Position numbers and translations under genes: made by a program. A model generated the notes under the pieces. The model saw nothing but the letters and a program-made list of their open reading frames with translations. It ran no database searches and was not told the origin of the DNA. Positions 20,387 through 30,295 of a stretch of DNA of 64,000 bases are shown piece by piece. The DNA comes from SHAN690 sp041391765 (GTDB lineage: Bacteria > Bacteroidota > Bacteroidia > Flavobacteriales_G > Salibacteraceae), in assembly GCA_041391765.1 (NCBI GenBank), contig JAWKNJ010000024.1, positions 38,643 to 102,642 of the forward strand. The letters run 5' to 3'. Position 1 is the first letter of the stretch. Every line of letters begins with the position of its first letter.

Positions 20387-23300
20387 ATGATGCGACTTGC
20401 CTCTTCCTCGATCAGCAACAACCTGAGAATATCTGTATTAAGCATTATCTCAATTATTTCTTCGATTGAGTTTCAGGCTCAGGAGGTCGATTACCTCACG
20501 GGTAATCTGAAATACGAGCAGGAACTGATGAAAATCCCAACTACAAATGGTTTTCCTGTAAGAACATATGCTACCTATCAGCCTACCACTGGTGTTACAA
20601 CACCCGCTTCGGCCCTTGGGCTTGGTTGGCAACTGATGCAAGGCTCTCGTATCGACCGGATTGTAAACATGGAGCCGGACGATCGGGGAGGTTTCATTAG
20701 CAACATTGGTCAAGGATCAACAGGGGATATTGAATTTAAGACAACCGAAGGTGTGCATCGATTCGTTGACTTTGCGCGTGACCAATATATAATATCAGGG
20801 AGTGAATTCTCCGGGGAATTAGTTCCCTACCTATTCGAGTATGAAGACATTCCCCTTGACATGTCCACTGGAGAGGTTGATTTGAGCAGCATTGACTCCG
20901 ACAATTTCAGGTTCATCCTCAGAGGAAGTTTTCACGGAGAGATGGAGCATGAAGACTATCCCGAAAGTACAGCCCCCGTCAGCAGCACGACCGAAGTAGT
21001 TGCTCCCGGTTCGAATGACTATTCCGGAGACGAGGTATATGACTCAAAGCCAGTAACAGCAAACTATGTTGAGTATTTTACAAATGCAGAGATAATTACA
21101 ATGAAGGCCAGTCCGACTGCTTTTTTCATTGAGTCTAGTTTTTCAGCCAAAAGGCTTATGCAATCGTCAACTGACAATTACTCTGAAGCTATCGGAGCTT
21201 TTAGAATAACCGATGAATCAGGGTTTGTTTATCACTACTCACTTCCTTCCTATTTAAACTATACCACATCCGGAGCCTATCCGCTGGACGAATCATTGAA
21301 CCCAACCATCACTGACAATAGTCAACTTAGCAGGGAAGACAATATGGGCGACTATACGCTCACCGATATAGAAAGTGGTAGGGTGGTTGAAACGCGAAGG
21401 GAAGGTCACTATGCTCTTACTTGGTATTTGACAGCTATAACCGGACCTGAATATGAAGACCTGAACAAAAATCACCAAGTCGACAATGATGATTTTGGTT
21501 TTTGGGTGAAGTACAACTACGTGATGACCTATAATGACTTTATTTTCAGACAACCTAGGATAGGCTATGAAGCAGCCTATGTGGGAAAAGATGAAGAAAA
21601 TGATTTCTCGGGTTATGTTGGAATGTTCACTTCAACAAACCGTCAAGCATATTTGCTGAAGTCGATAGAGACCCGTGATTATGAAATGCTTAATATATGG
21701 GATACCAGAAAGGATGAATTTTCACAAATGGATTTGGCTGCTTACAATGATCAAATACCATTTAAGGGCAACATCGCTGAGCAGCCTGGTGAGCATGCAA
21801 TGCCATACAATTCGGGCGGTAACCCTCCGACAGATTTTTCCAACTCGTTAAGTGGCACTCTAACGGACAACAATCAAGGAGCGAACGGAACGTACCTGAG
21901 TCCAGTAGGAAATGTTTGTCGTTTTCTGATTGACCCTCCCGGAGCCAATCAGGTCCATTTAAAGTTTGATCGGTTCGATGTGGCGGCAGAAATCAACAAG
22001 AGTACGAATATGGAGTTCGATCCATTGAGATGGGATGAACATTGTTCATTGAATAATTTCGGAGCGTGTAAATACTGGTACAACGCAGATGCATTATGCA
22101 CCGCTCAATACTTGAAGTTCTATGATGGAACAACTACCTCAGCACCGGAGATCCCAACGAAGGAAGGGTTGAAAAGCTATTGTGGAGGTGTCGGTGATGC
22201 TAAGGTGCCTAAAGTCATTTCTTCCTCCGTTTCGGGTACAGGCGAGGCCGCAATACTAGTGGAAATGTACACAATGTTCAGTAGTGTAGCCGGACATGAG
22301 TCGTTCACAGGTGAAGGATTTGATGCAACCTGGCATACAGATGGGGAATACCTTTTCAAACAGGAAAGTTGGCGTGGTCGCTTGTTTGATGATGGAGGCG
22401 AAACAGGTACTTATGCCCCGGGTAAGGATTATACCTATGTAATCCAACCCTTAGATGCGGATGGTGTCAGCTTATCATTCAATTCCCTTAACTTAGGTTC
22501 AGGCGATCATATCAAAATCTATCAGGGTGATCAGGCTACAGGAACTCCGGTTACATTGACATCTTCTAACAATAGTTCAAGCGGTCCGGCAGGTCCATAT
22601 ACTTCAGGATCACATGACGCGTTGACACTCGTATTTCATTCAGATGGCAGTGGCAATGGTGATGGGTTTGACCTGGAATGGTTTGCGACATGGATATATC
22701 CACCTTTGGTTAAGCCGGATTTCAAGCTCACAAAAATTCTGTTGATGCATAAAAAAGACAAGCAGTCTACATGGAAGCCGGTTACGCTGATTGGGCAAGT
22801 GCCTGAGGCTAATTTTGACTATCAAACACTTGTGGGAAAAACGGGTGAGTTTTATTCCTGGAATTGGTACCAGACATACAAAAGCCAAATAAATCCAAGA
22901 ATCATTTCAGGAGTTGAATTTGACCAGGATTATTCGCTTTGCAAGAAGTACATAGGCAACAATGAGGTGTTTGTTCCGAATGCCACCAAACTGGATGACG
23001 CAGAGTATATTTCGTCAAATGCCACTACATATACGAATTCAGAAAGCGGAAAACTCACACTGAATAAACTCAGATTCATTGGTAATGGAGGCATACAAAC
23101 CATGCCAAGCTTCGTGTTTGATTATTTGGCTGATAATTCATCGAAAAACCCAGACTACGATTTAAGAAAAAAGGACAATGATGGGTTTTACAAATCGGAT
23201 GGAGAAAAGGGGTACTATGGATATCGGTCTTATGCATCTTCAACTGTCATCGATGCATGGGCTTTGAGAGAAATTGAGAGCCCATTGGGTGAGGTGACAC

Positions 23301-25666
23301 AGATTACATACGAGTCCGATAGAGCTTCGAAAAAACTAACGAATGAGAGTGGCACGACTGAGAATTTAAGACGTTACTATCATATAGCGGACGTAACTGA
23401 GAATACATCATACCCTGGTACCAAGTGGACAATATTCCTCGATGAGGAATCGAGCACTTTGGCTTCGGATGTTACCAATTCGTCAAATGATGTTTATTGG
23501 TTCATTCCGTTTAGCGATGGTAGCTATGATTATCATTCATTTGGTACATCCACCTCAATCACCACGACTTCCAATGATGATGAATATGAGATTTCAGGTT
23601 TAAGTGTGTTCAATGATGTTGGGTTTGTTGAAAGCAGTTTTTCGACAACCGGGTTGAGCTATCGCGGAGGAGGTTATGTAATGATTGAATTGCCGGACGA
23701 TGAAGAACATAAACTGGGCGACCTTCGAGTTACTAAGATCAAGCGTCAAGGGGTAGGTGGAGAAACTTATGAAACGGTTTACGAATATGGCGATGGGTAT
23801 TTAGCCAGTGAATCGAGAGCCTATGGCGACCCTATACAGAAAGTATTAGGATCATTCACGAAAAATTATTTTTTGGAAACTCCTAAAAATGAGTTTGACC
23901 TTCCAAGCGGTGTCTTTTATGAAACGTGTAAAGTGACTAACAAAGGGCAGTCGGGAGCACACAATGGTTGGAAAGAATACGAGCACCTGATAACTGAAAG
24001 TGGAAGTAAATTCCGCAATGTTTATGTGCAGCCAGGAGCATCGACCACTAGCGATACGGTAGTTGAGTACATCAACGACTTTCGAAACCGATTTGGCAAT
24101 CGTATATCGGAACGGGAATATGATCGCTTGGGTAATATGCTTTCTGAACTGGCAACGGATTATACCTATTCCGATGATCATCTGATGGAGGTGAATTCAT
24201 TTTTGGAGACATACACTGCGCCTTGCGGTGGAGGGGGGATATGTACCACCTATGTGAGGAAAATCCACATCAACAGAGACTATGAAAACGTAGTGAACAC
24301 AACCACCTATACGCACTTAAATAAGCAGGTTGTTACGACAACAGGAAGCAGGAATCCAATCAATGGAAAACCAACTTCACTGACGAAGAAAACGGGTGAT
24401 CACCTTGAAATTGAAACAAAAGCATGGGCCTTTGAAAATTCCTTGTTTGACAGTATGGGCCCAAAGTGCTTAGACCCTTCAAATTCGAACCAACTTACAA
24501 AATTGGAGACAGAACACAGTGCTAATAGGATCAGTTCATTGTCGGGTTCAAGCCACTTTGACCAATCCAAGGCCAAATCATATTCGAATGACATTGTAGT
24601 GCGAAAAATTGACATAGCTGCTTGTGCATTTGATAATATGGAGGAGGAGCTGAGTTGCATGATCCAGGTATCATCTCATGTTTGGGACGGAGATTTGGGA
24701 TATAATGGACAGTTTGATCCAACTTCGTTTGAATCGTATGATCATGGAACTACCTCACAGAATGAGTGGAGGTCAATGAACGAGTCCAAACTCTTTGACG
24801 AGTATGACAATACGCTCTCTTGGACAGATAAGAACGGTGTTGTTAATTCACAGCGAACAATGTTCAACGGAAGGTTTCATTACATGGCCCTTTCTCATAG
24901 CAATTTTGAGTCGGCAACAGCTTGTGGATTTGAGGAATTCAGAATTGGAGGCCATCAACTTGTAGAACAAGCCGGTTCGGGTGGATATTCATTCTTAGAG
25001 GAGGGTGAAGGACTTTGTCAAGTCAAGTTTTTCGAAGGTGAGATAAAAGTGACAGGAGAATTTAAGCGATTACAATTGGCACATACCGGTAAGTATTCGC
25101 TGAATTTATTAACGACTGCAAAGGCGCAGTATCTGGCACCGATAGATGAATCAGGGTCAATTACAACAGCCGAGTCAGGTAGAAGATATAAGGCAAGTGT
25201 ATGGGTTCAAAACTCAAGCCCAGGCAATTCAAGGTTAATCGTAACCGTTACCGGCACCCTCAGTTCATCACCTTACAGCCAATCCTATCAGGTTTTGAAG
25301 AGTTCAGGATCTAACATATCCATTAATGGTTGGACTCAAATGAATATAGAGTTTGATGTTCCTGATGGGGTGACTTCGGGTGCAGGTGAAGGAATCAAGG
25401 TGGTTCTGGATATTCAGGGTGGCAGTGGTGCTGCTATTTTCGATGACCTGCGTTTATTTCCGATTGAAAGTACTGATCTAGTTGTGAATGTTTTTGATGA
25501 AAAGACAGGTTTAAAATCAGCTACCTTGGACATCAACAATTTCGCAACGGTTTATGAATACTACCCTGATGGACAAATAAAGAATGTGAAAAAGGAAGTC
25601 GAAGGGCATGGTCTAGTTAAAGTATCGCAAAACGAAAGGTTCTATTGGAGAGGGCTTAACAACTAG
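20387..25666 (+). CDS. Giant secreted RHS/SpvB-like protein with two CUB-like domains
   Basis: 1759 residues with a signal peptide (about 1-32, ending EFQAQ). Residues 35-110 (VDYLTGNLKYEQELMKIPTT, FPVRTYATY, ALGLGWQLMQGSRIDRIVN) are the usual start of large Bacteroidota RHS-associated proteins, related to SpvB/TcaC. Two CUB-like domains follow at about 500-655 (CRFLIDPPGANQVHLKFDRF, YLKFYDG) and 660-785 (YVIQPLDADGVSLSFNSL, IKIYQGD, DGFDLEW). RHS-type repeats run in 990-1420. A jelly-roll-like binding domain is at about 1550-1690, and the end is YEYYPDGQIKNVKKEVEGHG. It stops where an RHS core would begin, so there is no core or toxin tip. It converges on the patatin gene with one base between. 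Role in surface binding or contact is inferred. Confidence 0.75.
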   Translation: MMRLASSSISNNLRISVLSIISIISSIEFQAQEVDYLTGNLKYEQELMKIPTTNGFPVRTYATYQPTTGVTTPASALGLGWQLMQGSRIDRIVNMEPDDRGGFISNIGQGSTGDIEFKTTEGVHRFVDFARDQYIISGSEFSGELVPYLFEYEDIPLDMSTGEVDLSSIDSDNFRFILRGSFHGEMEHEDYPESTAPVSSTTEVVAPGSNDYSGDEVYDSKPVTANYVEYFTNAEIITMKASPTAFFIESSFSAKRLMQSSTDNYSEAIGAFRITDESGFVYHYSLPSYLNYTTSGAYPLDESLNPTITDNSQLSREDNMGDYTLTDIESGRVVETRREGHYALTWYLTAITGPEYEDLNKNHQVDNDDFGFWVKYNYVMTYNDFIFRQPRIGYEAAYVGKDEENDFSGYVGMFTSTNRQAYLLKSIETRDYEMLNIWDTRKDEFSQMDLAAYNDQIPFKGNIAEQPGEHAMPYNSGGNPPTDFSNSLSGTLTDNNQGANGTYLSPVGNVCRFLIDPPGANQVHLKFDRFDVAAEINKSTNMEFDPLRWDEHCSLNNFGACKYWYNADALCTAQYLKFYDGTTTSAPEIPTKEGLKSYCGGVGDAKVPKVISSSVSGTGEAAILVEMYTMFSSVAGHESFTGEGFDATWHTDGEYLFKQESWRGRLFDDGGETGTYAPGKDYTYVIQPLDADGVSLSFNSLNLGSGDHIKIYQGDQATGTPVTLTSSNNSSSGPAGPYTSGSHDALTLVFHSDGSGNGDGFDLEWFATWIYPPLVKPDFKLTKILLMHKKDKQSTWKPVTLIGQVPEANFDYQTLVGKTGEFYSWNWYQTYKSQINPRIISGVEFDQDYSLCKKYIGNNEVFVPNATKLDDAEYISSNATTYTNSESGKLTLNKLRFIGNGGIQTMPSFVFDYLADNSSKNPDYDLRKKDNDGFYKSDGEKGYYGYRSYASSTVIDAWALREIESPLGEVTQITYESDRASKKLTNESGTTENLRRYYHIADVTENTSYPGTKWTIFLDEESSTLASDVTNSSNDVYWFIPFSDGSYDYHSFGTSTSITTTSNDDEYEISGLSVFNDVGFVESSFSTTGLSYRGGGYVMIELPDDEEHKLGDLRVTKIKRQGVGGETYETVYEYGDGYLASESRAYGDPIQKVLGSFTKNYFLETPKNEFDLPSGVFYETCKVTNKGQSGAHNGWKEYEHLITESGSKFRNVYVQPGASTTSDTVVEYINDFRNRFGNRISEREYDRLGNMLSELATDYTYSDDHLMEVNSFLETYTAPCGGGGICTTYVRKIHINRDYENVVNTTTYTHLNKQVVTTTGSRNPINGKPTSLTKKTGDHLEIETKAWAFENSLFDSMGPKCLDPSNSNQLTKLETEHSANRISSLSGSSHFDQSKAKSYSNDIVVRKIDIAACAFDNMEEELSCMIQVSSHVWDGDLGYNGQFDPTSFESYDHGTTSQNEWRSMNESKLFDEYDNTLSWTDKNGVVNSQRTMFNGRFHYMALSHSNFESATACGFEEFRIGGHQLVEQAGSGGYSFLEEGEGLCQVKFFEGEIKVTGEFKRLQLAHTGKYSLNLLTTAKAQYLAPIDESGSITTAESGRRYKASVWVQNSSPGNSRLIVTVTGTLSSSPYSQSYQVLKSSGSNISINGWTQMNIEFDVPDGVTSGAGEGIKVVLDIQGGSGAAIFDDLRLFPIESTDLVVNVFDEKTGLKSATLDINNFATVYEYYPDGQIKNVKKEVEGHGLVKVSQNERFYWRGLNN

Positions 25667-25667
25667 G

Positions 25668-28034
25668 TTATTGCATTGCCTTGTCATTGAAGAGGATATA
25701 ACCAAAGTGGAAGAGGAAGGTAACTGGAGTTCTTGGGTTGACATTAGGATCGCCACTCACTTCGGGTACATTATAATAGTAGTTCACACTGAAACTGATG
25801 GGGCCCAAGGGCGACTTGTACACAGCATTAGCCGTTGCCAAAATGTAGCGAAAGTCAAAATTGCGCCTCTCTCGAAACGCGAAATCGTCTTCCAGGTTTC
25901 CGTTGTTGTTTAGATCGGTTTCCGCTTTGTATCGATCAACGTATCGGTACGGCTGGAATACATAACCTTCCAAACGCAGATCCAATCCGCGATAAATGTT
26001 GAGGATGAATTTATGTCCAACTGCAGCAAATTGGTAGGCACGAAATGATTCAAGAAACAGGGTTTTACTCTCGGGGGTTGGCTGAAATGATGGTTCTCTT
26101 AGAGTGCTTGAAGCGTAATTTGAAAAGAGACTAAGAGTGGAATATACTCCCTCAGCATATAATCCGAGCCTGAGGAAACCTTTCGATACATAGTAGTGAT
26201 CGTAAGCAAATTTCAAATCAAACCAATCGTGCAGTTTAACTTTTCGATTCGGGTCAATGGATGTGGGACCTGGATTGTAAATTTCCTCCCCCGTAGAATA
26301 ACGGGCCGAGAACATTATCATCGAACCAGCATTTGGATAAAGTTTGTTGTTTAAACTATTCTGCTCGAACGAAGCCGAAAAGGTAGATCCATTGAATAGA
26401 GTGACGTCTGCCAAATCATCGTCACCTATTTCTTGTGTCTGATAATATCGGTCAAGTAATGAAAGTCCACCGCCACCTATCATGAATTTGGACTTATTAG
26501 AAAGACCAAATGCCGCGTCACCTCTAAAGAAGCGATCGGTTTGGATAAGGTAACTTGAATTCTCGGTGACTAAATAATCAGTTCGGCTGTTTTGATAATT
26601 CCACTTGTTGAAAACCCCTTGTAATTGTAAATACATGGGAAGTCGGATCGGAAGGTCAAGTCTTCCCGTTCCCAATAGTGAGTTATAAAATCGACCAAAA
26701 TGCGAGTTAGCGTAAAAGCTTGCTCCTCCAAACTTGCTTATTCCTCCATAACCTAAACCAATATATCCACCCCCAATCGGTCTGGATGCCACGTTTCCTC
26801 CCAACTCGACAAGTAGATCCTTTTCTTTTTTGACATCCAGCTTTAGGATATAATTGGAATCAGCAGTTAGGCCGTGAGTGGTCGGAAAGATTCGCTTAAT
26901 CTTTTCTGATTCATATAGTTTGAAATAACCCTTTCTCAAGCGATCCATCGAAAGAACTTTGTCTTTCCTAGGTTTTATTGCCAAACCAACATAGCTGCGC
27001 TGGGGTTTGGTTAAGCCTGTGAATTCGATCTTTTCAAACTGAAGGGGGATCTTCTTTTTGTTGAAATTCTTTCTCTTATTTGAAATTACTTTTTCATGAA
27101 CTCTTCTGTGAACTTTGGCTTTTATTTCCTCAATGTGGCGCATTGTCTCTACGTAGCCAGAATCTACACTTTCCGTAGGATGTTTAAAATCAAATGTTCC
27201 GTATTCAACTTTTGGTTCGATGAGTACACAACATTCTGAACCAAGTTCATAGTTAGTTTTGCTTACAACCATGTTTCTGAGTTGAGAAATAGCATCTCCT
27301 TCACGCGGAGGCTCTTCATTAGCAGAAACATTGCTTCCAATGATTACTTCAGGATTGAATTCATCACGCATGATATCCGTTGGGAAGTTGTTGTATAAAC
27401 CGCCATCAAATAATAGTTTTCCATTCACCCGGAGTGGCTCGAGGTATAGTGGATAGCTCATGCTGGCTCGTACAGCTGTGTTGAGGTTTCCGCTTTGAAA
27501 AAGGACGGATTCCTTGTCCTCAATGTCTGAGGCAATACATCGAAACGGAATGAATAGGCTATCAAAGTTGTATTCAGACGCGAGGGCTGCAGGCTCAAGG
27601 AGATACATTAATTCCATGTCAAGCGGAGCCGGGTTAATGAAACTCGTTGGAATAGAGGTTTGGAGAATTGTCGAGTCTAAACTCAGCCTAAGTGAAATCC
27701 AACTTGCATTTGGTTTGGGTTTACGGAAGTAATACAAATAGCGATCTTCAATTTGCCCCAAGGCAATTCGCTTGAAATAATCGCTAGTAACTATTCGTTC
27801 AATTTCGTCTGGTGAATAGCCTGCCGCGTAAAGCCCTCCGATAAAAGCACCAATAGACGAACCTGTTATGTAATCAATAGGTATGGAGTTTTCCTCCAAG
27901 GCTTTTAGCACTCCAATATGCGCCAGTCCACTAGCCCCACCACCGCTCAGCACAAGCCCAACAGTCTGAGCATAAGCAAATGTTGTGATTAAGGCCAGAA
28001 ACAGTGTGATGGCTAGGGTGTGCCTCATGCGCAT
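25668..28034 (-). CDS. Patatin-like phospholipase fused to POTRA and Omp85-type barrel
   Basis: 788 residues with a signal peptide (about 1-22). The patatin domain occupies about 25-230, with the oxyanion loop SGGGASGLAHIG, nucleophile motif GSSIG and DGGLYNNFP containing the catalytic Asp. A POTRA-like segment (FEKIEFTGLTKPQRSYVGLA) is at about 330-410, and the remainder is a beta-barrel resembling surface antigen/BamA, ending FHFGYILFNDKAMQ. This is the architecture of PlpD-type (type Vd) proteins, where the barrel places the lipase at the surface. A -7 box at 28042-28049 lies so close that the second ATG (28028, MRHTLAIT) or a near-leaderless start is likely. Confidence 0.87.
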   Translation of the reverse strand: MRMRHTLAITLFLALITTFAYAQTVGLVLSGGGASGLAHIGVLKALEENSIPIDYITGSSIGAFIGGLYAAGYSPDEIERIVTSDYFKRIALGQIEDRYLYYFRKPKPNASWISLRLSLDSTILQTSIPTSFINPAPLDMELMYLLEPAALASEYNFDSLFIPFRCIASDIEDKESVLFQSGNLNTAVRASMSYPLYLEPLRVNGKLLFDGGLYNNFPTDIMRDEFNPEVIIGSNVSANEEPPREGDAISQLRNMVVSKTNYELGSECCVLIEPKVEYGTFDFKHPTESVDSGYVETMRHIEEIKAKVHRRVHEKVISNKRKNFNKKKIPLQFEKIEFTGLTKPQRSYVGLAIKPRKDKVLSMDRLRKGYFKLYESEKIKRIFPTTHGLTADSNYILKLDVKKEKDLLVELGGNVASRPIGGGYIGLGYGGISKFGGASFYANSHFGRFYNSLLGTGRLDLPIRLPMYLQLQGVFNKWNYQNSRTDYLVTENSSYLIQTDRFFRGDAAFGLSNKSKFMIGGGGLSLLDRYYQTQEIGDDDLADVTLFNGSTFSASFEQNSLNNKLYPNAGSMIMFSARYSTGEEIYNPGPTSIDPNRKVKLHDWFDLKFAYDHYYVSKGFLRLGLYAEGVYSTLSLFSNYASSTLREPSFQPTPESKTLFLESFRAYQFAAVGHKFILNIYRGLDLRLEGYVFQPYRYVDRYKAETDLNNNGNLEDDFAFRERRNFDFRYILATANAVYKSPLGPISFSVNYYYNVPEVSGDPNVNPRTPVTFLFHFGYILFNDKAMQ

Positions 28035-28041
28035 GACGGAT

Positions 28042-28049
28042 CAAATCTA
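28042..28049 (-). promoter_or_regulatory. Bacteroidota -7 box ahead of the patatin gene
   Basis: TAGATTTG on the minus strand fits TAnnTTTG. No convincing TTG is visible at the -33 distance. The box ends 7 bases before the first ATG, suggesting almost no leader. Confidence 0.4.
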
Positions 28050-28056
28050 AGGAACT

Positions 28057-28866
28057 TTAATGTCCACCTCTTACGTACTTTACCCTATCTCTCAACGCAG
28101 AAAAATAGCGTGGAGCCTGAAGCAATCTTGTCCCGTACCAACTGAACATTTCTCCATCCACATCAACGATGGCCGTTGTTGGAAATTGTTCCTTCATTTG
28201 ATCCAGATGTATTCCCTTGAATGGGAAAGGCTCGCTTGACAGAAAAAGATAATCAGGGTTAATGTGTTTGATTTCCTGATCATTTAGTTCAATATACCTA
28301 GAATCATCCTCTTTTATGGCATTTTGAAATCCGGCAACTTCAATCATGTGGTTGATGAAGGTCGCCTTGCCTGCCACCATGAATGGATCTTTCCAAATCA
28401 AATAGAGGACGCGAGGTTTGGTTTTGAAAATTTGGTCTTGAAGCTCGAACTTGATCTTTGATACCAAGTTGGATGATTTGGCGTGCTGGTTGACCAAATT
28501 ACCAATGGCTTGAATCATGTCGAGTGCATCATCGATTGTAATGATATCACTGATCCAAACTGGATATTCTGCTGACAGTCGCTCAATATCAGTTTGAGAA
28601 TTCTCTTCCTTATTGCCGATGATCAGATCAGGTTCGAGCGCTCTGATCTTCTCGAAATTGATTTTCTTGGTTCCTCCGATTCTTGTCTTGGTTCGAAACC
28701 ATTTATCAGGATGAATGCAAAACTTGGTGATACCTACAACGCGATCATCGAGTCCAAGATCGCAGAGGAGTTCCGTTTGAGACGGCACCAATGAAATAAT
28801 TCTCTGAGGCTGTTCAGGAACCTTAAGCCATCGGCCCATTTGATCCTGAACCTCTCTGAATTTCAT
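28057..28866 (-). CDS. BtuF-like helical-backbone metal receptor / cobalamin-binding protein
   Basis: 270 residues of the periplasmic-binding-protein fold used for cobalamin and Fe(III)-siderophores. RIISLVPSQTELLCDLGLDD lies at the start of the first lobe, and GTKKINFEKIRALEPDLIIG at about 75-95. DYLFLSSEPFPFK is near 215. I chose the ATG at 28866 (MKFREVQDQMGRW), one base past the stop of the upstream cystathionine beta-synthase gene; an upstream ATG at 28893 would overlap that gene. No signal peptide is seen. This is common in the family branch seen in Bacteroidota, and the protein may work in the cytoplasm or be mis-started. No transporter genes are adjacent. Confidence 0.8.
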   Translation of the reverse strand: MKFREVQDQMGRWLKVPEQPQRIISLVPSQTELLCDLGLDDRVVGITKFCIHPDKWFRTKTRIGGTKKINFEKIRALEPDLIIGNKEENSQTDIERLSAEYPVWISDIITIDDALDMIQAIGNLVNQHAKSSNLVSKIKFELQDQIFKTKPRVLYLIWKDPFMVAGKATFINHMIEVAGFQNAIKEDDSRYIELNDQEIKHINPDYLFLSSEPFPFKGIHLDQMKEQFPTTAIVDVDGEMFSWYGTRLLQAPRYFSALRDRVKYVRGGH

Positions 28867-28867
28867 A

Positions 28868-30229
28868 TTAGGACATTGCCGCGACCAGGTCATGGCGCGT
28901 GATGATATGGTATTTCCCCTGGCCTAATTCAACCAATACCGCCCCGTTGCTTTCGTCCAAATGTTTGCTTACTGAACTCAAAGGGTCGCTCGCTTGCACG
29001 ATAGGGAACGGCTTCTTCATGTAGTTTTTGACGGACTTGTCGCGGGCTGAAGGATCATTACTCAATACAGGCAACAAGTGCGCGTCATCGATGCTTCCGA
29101 TGAATTTCCCATCTTCCATCACTGGCAGTTGTGAAACGCCAAACTTGCGCATTACAGCAATCGCATTGTGAACAGGCTCTCCACCAAGAACGGCAAGTAA
29201 TGGCAGGTTCTTGCGGTCAGCGATTATATCTCTCGCTACCTTGTTTTCTTCATTCAAGAACCCGCGTTCGCGCATCCATTCATCGTTGAACACTTTACCC
29301 ACGTATCGAGATCCGTGATCATGGAATAGCACAACAACAACTGAGTTTTCATCCAGTTCGTGCTTCATTTGTCGGATTACCTGAAAGGCCGATCCTGCAG
29401 AATACCCGAGCAACAAACCTTCTTTGCGAGCCAATTCACGCGTAACCAAGGCTCCATCGCGATCCGTTACTTTTTCGAAGTGGTCGACCAATGAAAAATC
29501 TACGTTCTTAGGTAGGATGTCTTCGCCAATCCCCTCGGTGATGTAGCTGTAAATTTCCTTCTCGTCAAACTCCCCTGTTTCGTGGTATTTCTTGAAAACA
29601 GAACCATAGGTGTCAGCTCCCCAAATCTTGATGCTTGGATTCTTTTCCTTGAGGTATTTGGCCACACCACTTACCGTTCCTCCGGTTCCTACACCAACAA
29701 CGAAGTGTGTGATTTTTCCATCGGTTTGCTCCCAAATCTCAGGTCCTGTTGACTCGTAATGTGCCAGGCGATTACTCAGGTTGTCGTATTGATTCACCCA
29801 AAATGAATTCTCAATTTCCTTGTTTAGACGAGCTGCAACGGAGTAGTAGGAATCGGGATGGTCGGGTGAAACATTCGTAGGACACACATGGACTTCAGCC
29901 CCAACCGCGCGAAGAATGTCCATCTTTTCCTTACTCTGTTTGTCGCTCAGTGTGCAAATGAGTTTATAACCTTTGACAATCGCTGCCAAGGCTAATCCCA
30001 TTCCTGTGTTTCCACTCGTGCATTCGATCAGCGTACCACCCGGTTTGATGTCGCCACGTGCTTCAGCGTCTTCCACCATCTTCAGGGCCATGCGATCCTT
30101 CACGCTGTGACCGGGGTTGAAATATTCCACTTTGGCTAGTATAGTTCCGGGAATATCTTCCGCTATTTTGTTCAACTTCACCATCGGTGTGTTGCCAATG
30201 GTTTCAAGGATGTTGTTCTTAATGTCCAT
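28868..30229 (-). CDS. Cystathionine beta-synthase (PLP fold plus CBS-domain pair)
   Basis: 453 residues. Condenses serine (or O-acetylserine) with homocysteine to cystathionine, or acts as a cysteine synthase. The PLP domain (1-320) contains the lysine motif NPGHSVKDRMALKMV, the substrate loop ECTSGNTGMGLA and the phosphate-binding GVGTGGTVSGVAKYL. FHDHGSRYVGKVFND follows near 305. Residues 335-453 form a tandem CBS domain, so the protein is longer than plain CysK/CysM. The next gene begins one base after its stop, so the two are probably co-transcribed. Confidence 0.9.
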   Translation of the reverse strand: MDIKNNILETIGNTPMVKLNKIAEDIPGTILAKVEYFNPGHSVKDRMALKMVEDAEARGDIKPGGTLIECTSGNTGMGLALAAIVKGYKLICTLSDKQSKEKMDILRAVGAEVHVCPTNVSPDHPDSYYSVAARLNKEIENSFWVNQYDNLSNRLAHYESTGPEIWEQTDGKITHFVVGVGTGGTVSGVAKYLKEKNPSIKIWGADTYGSVFKKYHETGEFDEKEIYSYITEGIGEDILPKNVDFSLVDHFEKVTDRDGALVTRELARKEGLLLGYSAGSAFQVIRQMKHELDENSVVVVLFHDHGSRYVGKVFNDEWMRERGFLNEENKVARDIIADRKNLPLLAVLGGEPVHNAIAVMRKFGVSQLPVMEDGKFIGSIDDAHLLPVLSNDPSARDKSVKNYMKKPFPIVQASDPLSSVSKHLDESNGAVLVELGQGKYHIITRHDLVAAMS

Positions 30230-30248
30230 TCAATATTCGAATCTGGCG

Positions 30249-30276
30249 CGAAGGTAATTTTACCCCTAAGATTCAA
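30249..30276 (-). promoter_or_regulatory. Promoter for the cystathionine beta-synthase gene
   Basis: On the minus strand TTG (30274-30276), 17 bases, then TACCTTCG (30249-30256), one mismatch from TAnnTTTG. It lies 19 bases before the ATG. Confidence 0.5.
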
Positions 30277-30295
30277 TTGAGATTTGACCGAATAG

